From: Todiramphus chloris collaris
Taxonomy: Eukaryota > Chordata > Aves > Coraciiformes > Alcedinidae
Assembly (NCBI GenBank): GCA_025345505.1
Contig: JANVCC010009895.1
Span: 901,145-965,144, forward strand
DNA: 64,000 bases
Reading direction: 5' to 3'
Made by a program: the position numbers and the translations under genes. How positions within the stretch are numbered: the first letter of the stretch is position 1; the number at the start of each line of letters is the position of its first letter. The notes under the pieces were generated by a model. It had not been told where the DNA came from and searched no databases. It worked only from the letters and a program-made list of their open reading frames with translations. Positions 33,365-43,712 of the stretch are shown in pieces.

Positions 33365-33664
33365 GAAGGAGATGGAATAACAGAAAGTGAATTTTGTGAA
33401 GGACCTGATGATTACAGCGAGAATCAAGATCTAGCCGGTGTTGGTGCCCAACAATCAGACGTACTGCTTCTGTCCAGAACATCCACCCTGACAGATGAGA
33501 CCCAAGTCATCGAGTGTAGGAAGCTCATGGAATGAGGGACTATCTGTTAAAAGACTGGGGATAGTAGTTGATGACAATGTATTGGTTGGGTTTAGAGATG
33601 GTATAAGTTTGTATTATGTGGGGCCTGAGCATGATGCAAATGGTATGGAATAAGGGGTGGAGAT
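33365..33664 (+). other. ERVL-A 3' untranslated region and polypurine tract
   Basis: No env is present, as usual in ERVL. The tract AATAAGGGGTGGAGA lies at about 33650-33663, next to the LTR. Similar wording (GAATAAGGGGTGGATAA on the minus strand) precedes the LTR of ERVL-C. Confidence 0.7.
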
Positions 33665-34125
33665 TGTAGTGGGTCTGTCTGTGCTGCTTTTCGGCATCCA
33701 GCCCTCATGCTGCAGTACTGGGAGCTGGAGGGTGTTGATAACACACCCGTGTTATGACTGCCAGTGCTCACACGGCACCAGAGGCTGGGGGGGCAAGATG
33801 GGGGAGGGGATACAGCCGACCTGAGCTGACCAGTGGGATATTCCATACCATATGATGTCAGCTCAACTATAAAGGGAGAGGGCAGGAGGGGGATGGGGGC
33901 CATTCTGCTTTGTCCTCCAAGCAGCTGCTACGTGTTCCTGGATCCCTGCTTCCTGGACTCGGCCTGACATTGCCTGTGGACGGGAAGTAGAGGATAACAT
34001 CTTATTTATCATAACCCACGGCTCTTTTCATCTTATTCTCTCCCTGTGTGCCATGCTGAAGGGGATTGGGGGAGTGATAGAAGGGCTTAGTGGGCACCTG
34101 GTGCCGTTCCAAGGTCAACCCACCA
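33665..34125 (+). repeat. 3' LTR of ERVL-A (461 bp)
   Basis: TGTAGTGGGTCTG start, CAACCCACCA end, matching solo LTRs at 10593-11062 and 12838-13306. TATA-like sequence CTATAAAGGG near 33867. Confidence 0.9.
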
Positions 34126-34141
34126 TAGAGGCTAGCAGACA

Positions 34142-34357
34142 GCCTTTTTTAATTTATAACCCTGTGTTATATACCCTAGCCCCATAAGTCAATTGGTCAG
34201 TGATCACCCATCTTGTAGGGTGATTGGCTAAAGTCCTACAACACCCATTTCAAAATATTTTTCCAATGTACCATAAACAGAACTTAGCAAAATACCAGGT
34301 GTTGGTCCAGCTTACAAAAAAACATCCTACTGTTTCTCATAACTTGCATGAGAATGG
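34142..34357 (-). repeat. Diverged beta-family LTR fragment
   Basis: Reverse match to the middle of the 351-bp beta LTR (TATA to U3), more diverged than the other copies (for example CAATTGGTCAGTGATCACCCATCTTG). Neither end is complete. Confidence 0.85.
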
Positions 34358-34637
34358 TAATAGCATACTATTTTATAATGAAGATTTTGTAGATCACAGT
34401 ATTAAACAGTGTGCAACTACACTTTCACTGAAAATTTTTGAAAACACGTGAATAAGCTCTGGTGACTTAGCAGCCTTATCTTTTCACATTTGACCAACTT
34501 CTGAAGCCCTCCTACAGCCAAAGGTATCACTACAGTTACTAGTTTGTGCCACATAAAGTCTTGATTGAAAAAAAATAACTTCAGAATTTGTCCAGCAGTT
34601 AATTTTTAAAGATATAACAGGACTAAAAGACTTATAG

Positions 34638-34888
34638 GAAATGGCCTCAAGTTGCACCAGGGGAGCTTTAGGTTGGACATTAGAAAAAAGTTCTTCACTG
34701 AAAGGTTTGTTAAGCAGTGGAACAGGCTGCCAGGGAGGTGGTGGAGTCATCATCCCTGGATGTGTTCATAAAACATGTAGAAGTGGTGCTTAGGGACATG
34801 GTTTTGTGGTGGGATTGGCAATGTTGGGTTAATGGTTGGACTCTATGATCTTAAAGGTCTTTTCCAACTGAAACAATTCTATGATTGC
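34638..34888 (+). mobile_element. CR1 fragment, 3' end
   Basis: CR1 3' end in plus orientation: GGTTGGACATTAG, AGCAGTGGAACAGGCTGCC, then GGTTGGACTCTATGATC and an ATTCTATGATTG tail. About 250 bp. Confidence 0.9.
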
Positions 34889-35473
34889 ATATGTAACAAA
34901 GGAATCTAATACAGCATTGTTCAAAAGTGTTTTCCATTTTTGCAGGCTAACATCATCTCCTTGGACTGTATTATGCAGACTTTCAGAAGGAAAGCTGTCT
35001 TGACAGAGATTTGTGATAAACTGTTATTGCTTCAGAAGTTACCTTCCAGGTAACTATCAGGGTTATGTGCCTATGTGTGTGTTTGGAAGAAGATTCTTAT
35101 TCTCTTTTTATCATCTCAGTCAAACTCAGAATGTCATTTTGGTACTTTACTGGTCACACAAGCCACTATAAGCTGGTCAGAAGATGAGTCTTTCAGTTTC
35201 TATTTAACTTTTCTTATGTCAGTATTTTTTTTGTTTGTCTCAAATTTTAATAAATGTATTGTCTTTGATCTGTCCTGATACAATGTGTTTTCTTGCAGAT
35301 AATTATTTTTTTAATGGGAAAATTGACTTTATCAGGATAAATCAAGTATTTCTCATTGAATAAAGTAGAATGCAGCTTTCCTTTGAATAGAAGCAATGTC
35401 TGCTGGGATCAGTATTTTCACTGATTGATATGCATATAATTAAAAATAGAAGCACAGATTTAAATGTACAGAT
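34889..35473. other. Non-coding stretch
   Basis: AT-rich, no gene or repeat that I recognise. Probably host DNA. Confidence 0.5.
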
Positions 35474-35900
35474 CATAGAATCATAGAATACCAGGTTGTA
35501 AGGGACCTCAAGGATCATCTAGTCCAACCTTTCAAGGTAAAAAAAAAAAAAAAAAAAAAAGGTTTAAATGAGATGGCCTAGCAACCTGTCCATCTGGGTT
35601 TTAAAACTGTCCAATGGAGGGGAATACACCACTTCCCTTGGGAGATTATTCCAATGTCTAATTGTTCTCATGGTGAAAACTTTTCTTCTGAGGTCCAATC
35701 AGAATCTCCCCAGGAGTAACTTGTACCCTTTACCCCTTGTCTTTTCAGTGTTACTCCTTGTAAAATGGAAGTCTTCAACTTCTTGGTAGCCACCTTTTAT
35801 GTACTGGTACATGGTAATAAGGTCTCCCCTAAGCCTTCACTTCTCAAGGCTGAACAAACCCATTTTTCTAAGCCTTTCTTTCTAGATGGAGATAGAACAT
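35474..35900 (-). mobile_element. Old CR1 fragment
   Basis: Reversed CR1 3' region: ATCATAGAATCATAGAATACC tail, AGTCCAACC, then decayed RT C-terminus (KEFYHENI-type) and a GGTCTCCCCTAAGCC block. It holds an A-run of about 22 at 35538-35560. More diverged than the other CR1s, so older. Confidence 0.85.
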
Positions 35901-36092
35901 GCTGTACCCAGAACTAGCTAACATGTGTTAATAATTTAGCAGTCCAGTTTACCTTTGGCTGTAACAGCCTGTGGTTGCAAATAAATAAGTTGCACTAGTT
36001 AAAGATTTACGCTTACAGTTGAATCCACAAATTGAATATTCTGACAAACCTTGATAGTTACTTGTAGTGATAGTTAAAACCTAGCAGTATAT

Positions 36093-36786
36093 TGTCAAGG
36101 TTTAGGGTCAGGGTTGTCTGCTACACCTATAACAGATGTTCTCTGTTAACCACCCACCTTTCCCAAAGGGGAAGAGAAAGGGAATGTGTGAGAGAGATTT
36201 ATGGATTAGAAAAGAATGCTAGAACAGCTTTAATGAAAATAATAATAATAAAATGGAATATATACAAAACCAATATCGAACCCAACCCCCCTGATGGCAA
36301 TTACAGCACCATCACCACTGACGCTGTGGAACAGGTACTGGGGAAGTCTCAGACTGGACTCAGTGGCAGATGGGAACTGGATTCAGAAGCTAGATTCAGG
36401 AACACACAGATTGGGATTGAAGGCAGAATGGACAGAGTCCTCCTTGGATGCTGGCCATTAAAAAGAGAGATTGACCTTATGATCCCTCAGCTTTATACTG
36501 AATATGACGTAAATGGCATGGAATTCCTCGGTCAGTTGAGGGTCACCTGTCCTGTCCACTCCTCCCTGCAGGTGCAACCTTTTATTTGGTATGCAAGATT
36601 TAGCAGTGGCCTTGGTCTGCATACTAATCCTTGCTATTAACTCTAAACATCACGCATTATCACTGCTAAAAGCAGACACTGTCTGTGAAAATATGCTGTT
36701 AACTTCAGAAAGTACAGTTAGTTAGAAGAGACTTAGCTGAAAAGTAAAATCACTGAACAGAATTAGTTCTAACTCAAACTAGGACA
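36093..36786 (-). mobile_element. Solo LTR, ERVL-B family, older copy (694 bp)
   Basis: Reverse match to the LTRs at 28610-29407 and 43007-43705, more diverged and shortened by internal deletions. A 5-bp duplication TATAT flanks it (36088-36092 and 36787-36791). Minus orientation. Confidence 0.9.
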
Positions 36787-36791
36787 TATAT

Positions 36792-37499
36792 GAACTCTGA
36801 AATGTCAGAAATTTCAGATAGTCTGTCTCTATGAAAATGGTCTTGAATGTCTCCTGGTATGTAACTTAGTAGTGTTCTACTGCCTCTCTTCTCTCCCTAG
36901 GGTTATAGAGGAACTGTTGGAGGAATTCAACTAGACAAGGGTAAGCCTTTTCCTCCCAAGGGAATCAGTGTGTGATTCAATTCCTCTACAGAGAAGTCCA
37001 TTACCATTTTAGGTAATCACGCTTTCAGGTACTGGTCCAGAACAGCACAGGTCTTGTGTAGATTCTGTCTTATCAAAAAGCCTGAATGATGGTAGATGTC
37101 CGTGTTTTGTCGGTCAAATTGATTCCCACTGGAAGAAAACAATGGGAATGTAAATGTCTTTGTTTCAGGTAGGTCTAAGTTACCATTATGGTTAACAGTC
37201 TAAAGATCGACTTAGCTGACCAGATATAGGTGTCTGCTTTAGATGAACTGATTAGGGCTCTTCACTCTTCAGACTAGAATGGGAGCATGGATGTCTTGCT
37301 CATGTTCAGACACCAAAATATATTTGTTTAATGATGTCCTTATGTTGATGTGAATTTCACCTTAGCTGAAACCTTGGACAATCTAAGCCAGACAGAGGCA
37401 TTGGTGTTCTTTTATGGTTTATGCCCTCTGTAAAAACAATTTTGTCTGTAGAACTTGGTGCAAATGAACTATCATGATAAGTAAATATGCTTGCTTATA
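36792..37499. other. Non-coding stretch
   Basis: No gene or repeat seen. Probably host DNA between two insertions. Confidence 0.5.
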
Positions 37500-37865
37500 T
37501 GTCGTAGACGGTGGGAGAATTACGGCACTCAATGTGAGCAATCAGGCAATTCTCGTTTATTGTTAAGACCAACGCTCTTTTATACAGTTATTAATGAGGC
37601 TCATACATAGTGCAAAAGCAAGCTCATTATTGGTTAGGCTATAAAAAGTCAGACCTGCCCAGTTGCTTATCTCTGTGGTCGTGCAGCTGGTGCAGCTCCT
37701 CATACCTTAGGCCCCAGGCATCTTGTTGTTGCAGAACTCCCATTCTCAAGGAACAATCTGACCTTGCTATTCTGTTACACTATCTGTGTCCTGTGCCTGT
37801 GCAGCTCCTCGTCAGCAAGTCTCTGCATGGGAACGTGACCCTTACCCTGTAGCCACTCTCCCACA
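37500..37865 (-). repeat. 3' LTR of alpha/beta provirus (366 bp)
   Basis: On the minus strand it starts TGTGGGAGAGTGG and ends CTACGACA. TATAAAAG lies at 37577-37584 (minus) and AATAAA at 37556-37561 (minus), only about 15 bases apart, so the R region must be very short, as in alpha- and betaretroviruses. No second copy in the window. Confidence 0.85.
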
Positions 37866-39160
37866 ATTCCCCTGTTTTCTTTAGGGCTGACGGTCATTGC
37901 TACTGTGGCCTTATCCACCTGCTTCATCACACATCCCAATACAATCCTTCCACCGATAATCAACAACAATGCGAGTCCAAACCACCTAAATCCTTCCTTT
38001 AACAGACCCATTAACCATGGTGAGAGCCCGCCAAAAAGTCTCCCTAACCACTTATCGAAGGGATTTGATCCCACTGTAATCTCTTGGGTATGCTCCTTAA
38101 GCCACTTAAGCTGTTGATGTATAGATTCTCCATGGGTAGACAGATTAAAGGAACACATCCCTTTGAACTCTTCACATCCATGACGCTGAGCTAACAGTAG
38201 AAAATCAATGGCGGCACGATTCTGTAAAACAGCGTGACGCAAACTGTCCATATCTTCCAACAGTTGCTCTATAACTTGAGTGGTAACAGATTGTCTGACA
38301 GTCCAACATGCGAGCTTACCTAGTGTGGCTAAAGCATAAGCAGTTCCCACCCCTGGGACAATAGATGCTAATGTGCGTAAAGCTGGACTCCATAGTTCAA
38401 CCTTATCATTACAATCAGCAGGTAACTGGGAAAGATCCCGCTTGCTCTGTGATTGACTAATGCTAGATAGTATGGCTTTATCTAAGGCTAAAAGGGTTAA
38501 AGAGCCCAAATAACAGGGACCACCATGAGCAAACTGCAGGACCTGGTGCCATGCACGGTCTCCACATATGAGAAATATGCCATCTGGTAATGCAAGAGCA
38601 CTCTTGTTTGCCCAAATTCTTATATCATCTCTTCCCCAACCGTAACTTGTAGTACCCTTAAAGTTGTCAAAGACCGACTCACTTGCGGGACCAACAGGAC
38701 CACCACAATACGTGCGATTATAGATGGCATTATGTGGTGTGAGCCAGGTAATATTCTGTGACCTCTGATACACATAAGAGCCAAGCTTCACACAAGTAAC
38801 ATTGCCTTCATTCCCTGTAATATTCACAATAGCTTCTGACCCTGCCAGGTCGAGTTCCTGGGGATCCCATGGGAGCGTAATATTCAAGCCTGCCAGTAAC
38901 TTTCCGGAGCACTCCGCGATCGAAGTGCTGTTGGTACAATTTCCCGTAGAAACTGACGACAGTAAAGTCATGTTAGTCTGAGGGACCCCTAACAGACAGG
39001 TGCGAAAGGGATCGGATGCTGATGCAAGGGAGAGGCAAAATGCCGTATGGTTAGTCTTGTTGGCCCAGGTTACCCACAAGTTTGTTCTTGGGTCAATTCT
39101 GTGTAATCCAGGTCCTAGCGAGACTGGTAGGAACAGCATTAACGTTACCAGGGTTACCAT
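37775..39160 (-). CDS. env: Endogenous envelope glycoprotein, alpharetrovirus type, complete open frame
   Basis: 461 codons without interruption from ATG 39158-39160. Residues 1-19 form a hydrophobic leader. The surface part (about 20-241) has eleven N-glycosylation sequons (34, 37, 63, 74, 77, 93, 113, 120, 136, 148, 185) and many Cys. A basic pair follows SQSQS at 240-241, where a protease site would lie, but there is no full RXKR. Cys250 and Cys285 bracket a hydrophobic internal fusion-peptide-like loop, the arrangement of avian leukosis viruses. A heptad helix follows (about 286-325) with LQNRAAIDFLLL, then CX6C at 329-336 with Ser at 337 where alpha Env has Cys. A membrane anchor lies at about 392-411 with Arg405 inside it, and the tail (412-461) runs into the LTR. 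The rest of the provirus is broken, so the open frame may be recent, selected, or chance. Confidence 0.88.
   Translation of the reverse strand: MVTLVTLMLFLPVSLGPGLHRIDPRTNLWVTWANKTNHTAFCLSLASASDPFRTCLLGVPQTNMTLLSSVSTGNCTNSTSIAECSGKLLAGLNITLPWDPQELDLAGSEAIVNITGNEGNVTCVKLGSYVYQRSQNITWLTPHNAIYNRTYCGGPVGPASESVFDNFKGTTSYGWGRDDIRIWANKSALALPDGIFLICGDRAWHQVLQFAHGGPCYLGSLTLLALDKAILSSISQSQSKRDLSQLPADCNDKVELWSPALRTLASIVPGVGTAYALATLGKLACWTVRQSVTTQVIEQLLEDMDSLRHAVLQNRAAIDFLLLAQRHGCEEFKGMCSFNLSTHGESIHQQLKWLKEHTQEITVGSNPFDKWLGRLFGGLSPWLMGLLKEGFRWFGLALLLIIGGRIVLGCVMKQVDKATVAMTVSPKENRGIVGEWLQGKGHVPMQRLADEELHRHRTQIV
37869..37882 (-). promoter_or_regulatory. Polypurine tract, alpha/beta provirus
   Basis: On the minus strand AAAGAAAACAGGGG, three bases before the LTR. 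It lies inside the env reading frame, whose last 30-odd codons continue into the LTR. Confidence 0.75.
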
Positions 39161-39290
39161 AATTGATAACTAATTTAACAACTAATAACTGATAAATGAA
39201 AACTATTAGCGAATAAATGACAACTAATAAGCGGATAATAAGTGATAACTAACAACTAGTTAATGATAACGAATAACGGGGCACCATGAC
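39161..39290 (-). repeat. AT-rich short repeat between pol and env
   Basis: About 120 bases of units such as AACTAATAA, GATAACTAA and AATGATAAC. It lies directly upstream of the env ATG and fills the pol-env gap with stops in all frames. Possibly a slippage expansion. Confidence 0.7.
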
Positions 39291-39298
39291 CCTCATGG

Positions 39299-39520
39299 TT
39301 AGGTTTGTTGCACCCACAGCGATTGCTTACACTGCCCACAATCTAGGAGTACCCAGGCCGCACAGTTTCTTTCAAGGTACCCCTTGCAGGTATGTGTAGA
39401 CAAGTCTGCAAATTCGATGGTGGGCAATAAGGCTGATACGTGGGAAAGCTGGTCAGCACTGGAACAGTGCTCAACCTTCCAGTCCAGGGTCGGGCTGAGC
39501 ACTCCCACCAGATTGCTCAA
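39299..39520 (-). CDS. Small Cys-rich open frame between pol and env, unknown
   Basis: 73 codons, six Cys, overlapping the end of integrase (39471-) in another frame and ending before the AT repeat. It matches no family I know. It could be an accessory frame or chance, and env-like leader sequence is an alternative. Confidence 0.25.
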   Translation of the reverse strand: MSNLVGVLSPTLDWKVEHCSSADQLSHVSALLPTIEFADLSTHTCKGYLERNCAAWVLLDCGQCKQSLWVQQT

Positions 39521-40215
39521 GCGTGGTCAAAAGGCCAGGAGGAGTCGCCATGTCAGTGTCCTCTGGTCGAGACCCTAAAATCGAGCTGGTATCACGCTCA
39601 TTCGTTGTTGCAGCCTTGGTCCATCTCGCAGGAACCCAAATAGGACCTGTAGGCGCAGAAACACAAAGATACCCACACCCCCAATATAACAACTTCGCTG
39701 GACCCTCCCACAGTCCAGATTTTGGATTCCGATATCGTACCCATACCTCCTCCATTTTCCCTTCCTGCTTCGGTGAATGGTGCCTGATTGCAGCAGGGAA
39801 CTTGCTTTCCCCAAATACACACAAATAATTCAATACAAACAAACATCGCAAATGGTTCTCCTGCGGCTCTCGGACCTCCATATACTTTGCCAGATATGAC
39901 TTGAAGGTACCGTTTGCCCTTTCCACAATCGCCTGACCAGTAGGGGAGTGGGGGATTCCTGTAACATGCTTAATTCCCCAAAATTGCATATACCCCTTGA
40001 GCCTTTGTCTGTGATAGGCCGGCCCGCTGTCTGTTTTCACAATATGTGGCACGCCCATTACTGCGAAGCAGCTGGCTAGGTGCCGCTCAACATGTCATGC
40101 CTGTTCCCCGGCCTGGGCCGTGGCCCGTATAAAATGACTAAAAGTATCGATGGTTACATGGACATGCTTAAGCCTGCTGAATTCTGGGACATGTGTAACA
40201 TCCATTTGCCAAGTG
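39471..40215 (-). pseudogene. pol: Integrase of alpha/beta provirus, one stop
   Basis: The catalytic triad is present: first Asp in QMDVTH (about 40190-40205), second in KTDSGPAY, third Glu in AIVERANG. One TGA at 40095-40097 breaks the core. The C-terminal 39471-40058 (195 codons) is open and has the PARW motif of betaretrovirus-like integrases near the end. Confidence 0.86.
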
Positions 40216-40800
40216 TCATTTACCTGCAATCCCCTTGGGTTGACCCCCTAGGCCCAAGCCACTGCCCCTATTGTGATGACTACAGATGGGACAAGCCTTA
40301 ACAATAGCGCGTGCCTCCTCTAGCGGTATTTGGAACTCCCTATGAAGGCCTTTTGCATTCTGGTGGAAAATCGCATGGGCCTCCCTGGCCAAAGTCTGGA
40401 TTGGGACCGGGCTATGTTGTGAGACTGACACCAATTTATCTGCTCGTGCATTCCCCTCCCCTAGCCCGTCGCCCCATTTATGACTTCTGATATGTATTAT
40501 TGCGAAAGGGTTATTTCTCAGTCTTACTGCTCTCTGTAGCTGCAAGAACAGTTCATACAGCCTTGTATTCTGCACCTCCTTAATGTGTGCGTCCTCAATA
40601 CGCTCACAAATCCCTGCCACGTAGAGAGAGTCTGTCACAATGTTCAATGGGCCTTCGAATTGCATCATGGCCCAAACAACTGCAAGGAGCTCTAAAGTCT
40701 GCAAATTGTCTCTTTCCTCCACGGATAGGATATGGTGATTCCATCGACCATGTTGATCCTGCCAAGTGGCTGCTGCAGTCCGTGATTACTTTCCGGCGTC
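40216..40800 (-). pseudogene. pol: RNase H and integrase start, alpha/beta provirus
   Basis: 168 open codons with RNase H motifs LELLAVVWAM, VTDSLYVAG and GNARADKL, then the HHCC zinc region (FHQNAKGLH, CPICSHH). The first acidic residue, TDAGK, is in the preceding piece at 40786. A stop or frameshift lies around 40740-40790 and near 40225. Confidence 0.88.
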
Positions 40801-42180
40801 TGTAAAAACCGTAGTAGCTTCTGTCAGTGGTCTACTGGACCTTTTGGGCTTTTCTATCCAGTTACACTGTCCTATCCAATGCAGTGGTGCTTCAGATACT
40901 TCCTCCGTCGCTACCACGGATCCAGCCCCAAGAAGGGCCTCCTGTAATGTCATGCTGTGTACCAGATACCAATCCAAAGTTTCCTTCCTCATAGGTATCT
41001 GTATCCATTGTGGCTCCAAACCTGTAACCTGCCACGCCCTTTCACGGCCCCGCTTCACCAGGTTTGCCAACATTTCAATTTTTTGTACCAAGGTGCGATT
41101 CTGTTGTAACGGCGGGGACACCCATTCCAGGGCCCACACCTCCCCCGTTTTCTTTAAGGACTGGGTTAATGCCCCTATAAGATGTTGCTCCCCAAACCAT
41201 ATGGTAAGGTCAATGGGGAGGTCTGGGTCGTGCCTCCGGACCTCTCCATGGACCACACAGTCGACAATACGGTCCAAAGTCTCCCTTTGATGGGGCATTA
41301 CCCAAACCGGCCGCGTTGGGTCCGCACCCTTCAGAAGGGGTCGCAATTGTTCTAATAGTTCATTGGGTATGCCGACTATGGGGCGCAACCATTGCAGATG
41401 GCCTAGTAATCTCTGGGCATCATGCACAGTCTCAATCTTAGTGTCCAGAGTCAGTTTTTGGGGCGTAATTACTTGCTCCGTAAGAGTCCAACCTAAGTAT
41501 TTCCAAGGGGAGGATCGTTGTACCTTTTCTGGCGCGATTTTCAAGCCATCAGCACCGAGCTGTTGTTGTATGGCCTCTACCTGATTCTGGGAAAAGGGGT
41601 GTGGTTGGGCAAACAAAATGTCGTCCATATAATGATAGATCACTGTTTGAGGCCAAACCCTCCTCAGCGGTTGCAAGGCATTGTCCACATACAACTGACA
41701 CAAGGTCGGGGAATTACGCATCCCCTGCGGTAAAACCATCCATTCGAATCGCTTATCAGGTTCGGCTGAATTTAATGCTGGCAACGTAAACGCGAAGTGA
41801 CGGGTGTCATTGGGGTGTAGGGATATAGTGAAAAAACAGTCCTTGAGGTCGATTATCAATAAGGGCCAATCTCGGGGGAGCATGGACGGATTAGGCAAAC
41901 CCGGCTGCAGCGCCCCCATTGGCTCCATTTGCTTATTCACTGCCCTTAAATCATGTAATAACCAATATTTGCCCAATTTTTTCTTTATGACAAAAATGGG
42001 AGTATTCCAAGGACTCGTTGATAGTTGTAAATGTCCTTGCTCAACCTGTTCCATCACCAACAGGTGAGCTTGGTGTAGACTTTCCCTCTTTAGTGGCCAT
42101 TGATCAATCCACACTGGAGTAGTCTCACTCCAAGTCAGTGGGATGGGGAAAGTCCATGCAATGACCGCTATGCTAAAGGG
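40786..42180 (-). pseudogene. pol: Reverse transcriptase of alpha/beta provirus, long open piece
   Basis: 442 codons open from 42114, and the frame runs on upstream into the end of protease. N-terminal [33 protein letters not shown], palm [21 protein letters not shown] and the box YMDDILFAQ, intact. It extends through thumb and connection to the RNase H start TVFTDAGK. These motifs match beta- and alpharetroviral RT. The ancestral start is upstream of the point I give. Confidence 0.9.
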
Positions 42181-42520
42181 CGTTCATTTGTCAACACCAC
42201 TCTGAGCTGTACAAGTACGTCCCGTCCTATTAGGCACTGCACGTTGTCGGGCAAAGGAACAAGGGAGACCACACTTAATATTGACCTCCCTTAAATGGTA
42301 ATTAACACTCACGGAGATTTCTTTGCCAGAGTTAATCCACCCACCCCGGTGACTGTAACCATACTGGGCAGCATGGGCCAGTTCTCCGGCCAATGTTTAG
42401 GGGCAACAATACTCGAGTCCACCCCAGTGGCCAAAAGCCCATCCAGCGTAATTTCTTGTCGCTGATAGGCGATAGTCACCTTTTGTTTGGGCCGGGTGGT
42501 TAAGTCCATGGTAAGCAAAG
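42181..42520 (-). pseudogene. pro: Protease of alpha/beta provirus, active site lost
   Basis: The loop normally reading LLDTGADSS reads LLATGVDSS, so the catalytic Asp is Ala (about 42445-42455). Flap/C-terminal residues TVTGVGG follow. Without the Asp it cannot cleave Gag-Pol. The frame ends near 42310. Confidence 0.85.
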
Positions 42521-42959
42521 TAAGTCCTCCGGTCGAACCAAAGCCTTGCTTACCCCTGTCCCTGTTCAATAATGGGGGTAGACCACACGTAAGCTGTGGC
42601 AATGGCACCAATTGGGCGATACGCTGTCCCTTCTCAGTCCTCAGAGGTGGTGAAATGGTATACACCATCACGAATATTTCCCCAGTGTAGTCCGCATCTA
42701 TAACTCCGGGAAGCACAAATAGCTGACGATCGTCCCAGCACTAGAGCTCCTATGACTAATGGACCATGCACTCCCATTGAAACCCTCTCAGGACATGTTG
42801 TTAGCAGGTTGACGTCTACTGCGGCTGCCAGGTCCAGTCCGAGGCTCCCGGTGGTAGCAGGTTGGGGGGGGGCTGTGCTGAGGCGTTGATGGATGCTACT
42901 TGTGTCATCACGCGGCGTCCTGGCGCGCTGGATTTCCCGTTTCCCGATTGACGATGGCA
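42521..42959 (-). pseudogene. dUTPase domain, alpha/beta provirus
   Basis: Motif I LGLDLAAA near 42825-42845, motif III GVIDADYTGEI near 42685-42705 and motif IV KGQRIAQLVP near 42605-42630. The parts lie in two frames (42634-42960 and 42309-42716), so a frameshift separates them. A dUTPase in this position is a betaretrovirus feature. Confidence 0.85.
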
Positions 42960-43006
42960 AGCCCCATCTGCATGGTTATGCGTCCGGCAGCGTTTGCACC
43001 AAATGG
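42960..43006 (-). pseudogene. gag: Gag nucleocapsid zinc knuckle, remnant
   Basis: One CCHC knuckle, CKRCRTHNHADGAC (minus strand), then the linker to dUTPase. The rest of gag is lost at 43007, the ERVL-B LTR junction. Confidence 0.8.
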
Positions 43007-43705
43007 AAGTGTCTGCTTCTAGCAGTGATAACACCTCATGTTTAGAGTTACTACCAAGGATTGGTATGCAGACCAAGGCCACTGCTGGATCTTGTGTACC
43101 ACATTGAGGGGTGCATAAAGTGAAAGGCTGCACCTGCAGGGAGGAGTTGACAGGACGGGTGACTCTAAACTGACCAACGAGGTATTCCATCCCATATACG
43201 CCATATTCGGTCTAGAGCTGAGGGACCCGAAGGGTCTCTGGGCTCTTCTCTCCCCTCTTGGACTGCTTTGCTAGCTTTTGCTTGGCTTGGCTCGGGTCCT
43301 CTTTCGGTTCCTTCCTTGGAGCACCCAAGGAGGGCTCTGTCCATTCTACCTTCGATCCGGTCTGTGTGTTCCTGAACCCGGTACCAGAATCCAGCTCCTG
43401 AACACAGCTCCCGTCTGCTGCAGGGCCCAGTCTGGGACTCCCCCGGTGCCTGCACAGCATCAGTTGTGACAGTGATGGAATTACCATCAGGGGGGTTGGG
43501 TTTGATACTGGTTTTGTATATATTTGTATATATTCCATTTTTATAATTAATAATTTCGTTTTCATTAAAGCTGTTCTAGTTTCCTTTTCTAATCGCTAAG
43601 TCTCTCCCCCTTATTCCCTTTCTCTTCCCCTTTGGGGAGGGAGGGGGGTTAACAAAGAGCGTCTCTTATAGGTCTAAGGGGCTGCCCAGACCCTAAACCG
43701 TGACA
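43007..43705 (+). repeat. 5' LTR of ERVL-B, U3 start missing
   Basis: Matches the 798-bp solo LTR 28610-29407 (reversed) from about base 108, starting GTGTCTGCTTCTAGC. The end is ACCGTGACA. CATTAAAGCTG near 43563 may be the poly(A) signal. Confidence 0.92.
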
Positions 43706-43712
43706 GATTTTT

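Larger units (their letters stand above)
30251..34125 (+). mobile_element. ERVL-type element, 5'-truncated (ERVL-A)
   Basis: Protease, RT, RNase H and integrase, followed by a polypurine tract (about 33644-33663) and a 461-bp 3' LTR (33665-34125). No 5' LTR or gag. Protein motifs are those of Class III (ERVL, distantly related to spumaviruses): RT box YIDD, integrase KIERYNGLLK and WLVNTRGS. Confidence 0.92.
37500..43006 (-). mobile_element. Alpha/beta-type provirus, 5'-truncated, with open env
   Basis: Minus-strand order: nucleocapsid zinc knuckle (to about 43006), dUTPase, protease, RT, RNase H, integrase, a short spacer, env, polypurine tract and a 366-bp 3' LTR. The 5' LTR and most of gag are missing, cut by the ERVL-B LTR at 43007. 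The pro region has a dUTPase, a betaretrovirus trait, whereas env is of avian leukosis/sarcoma (alpha) type. Confidence 0.9.
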
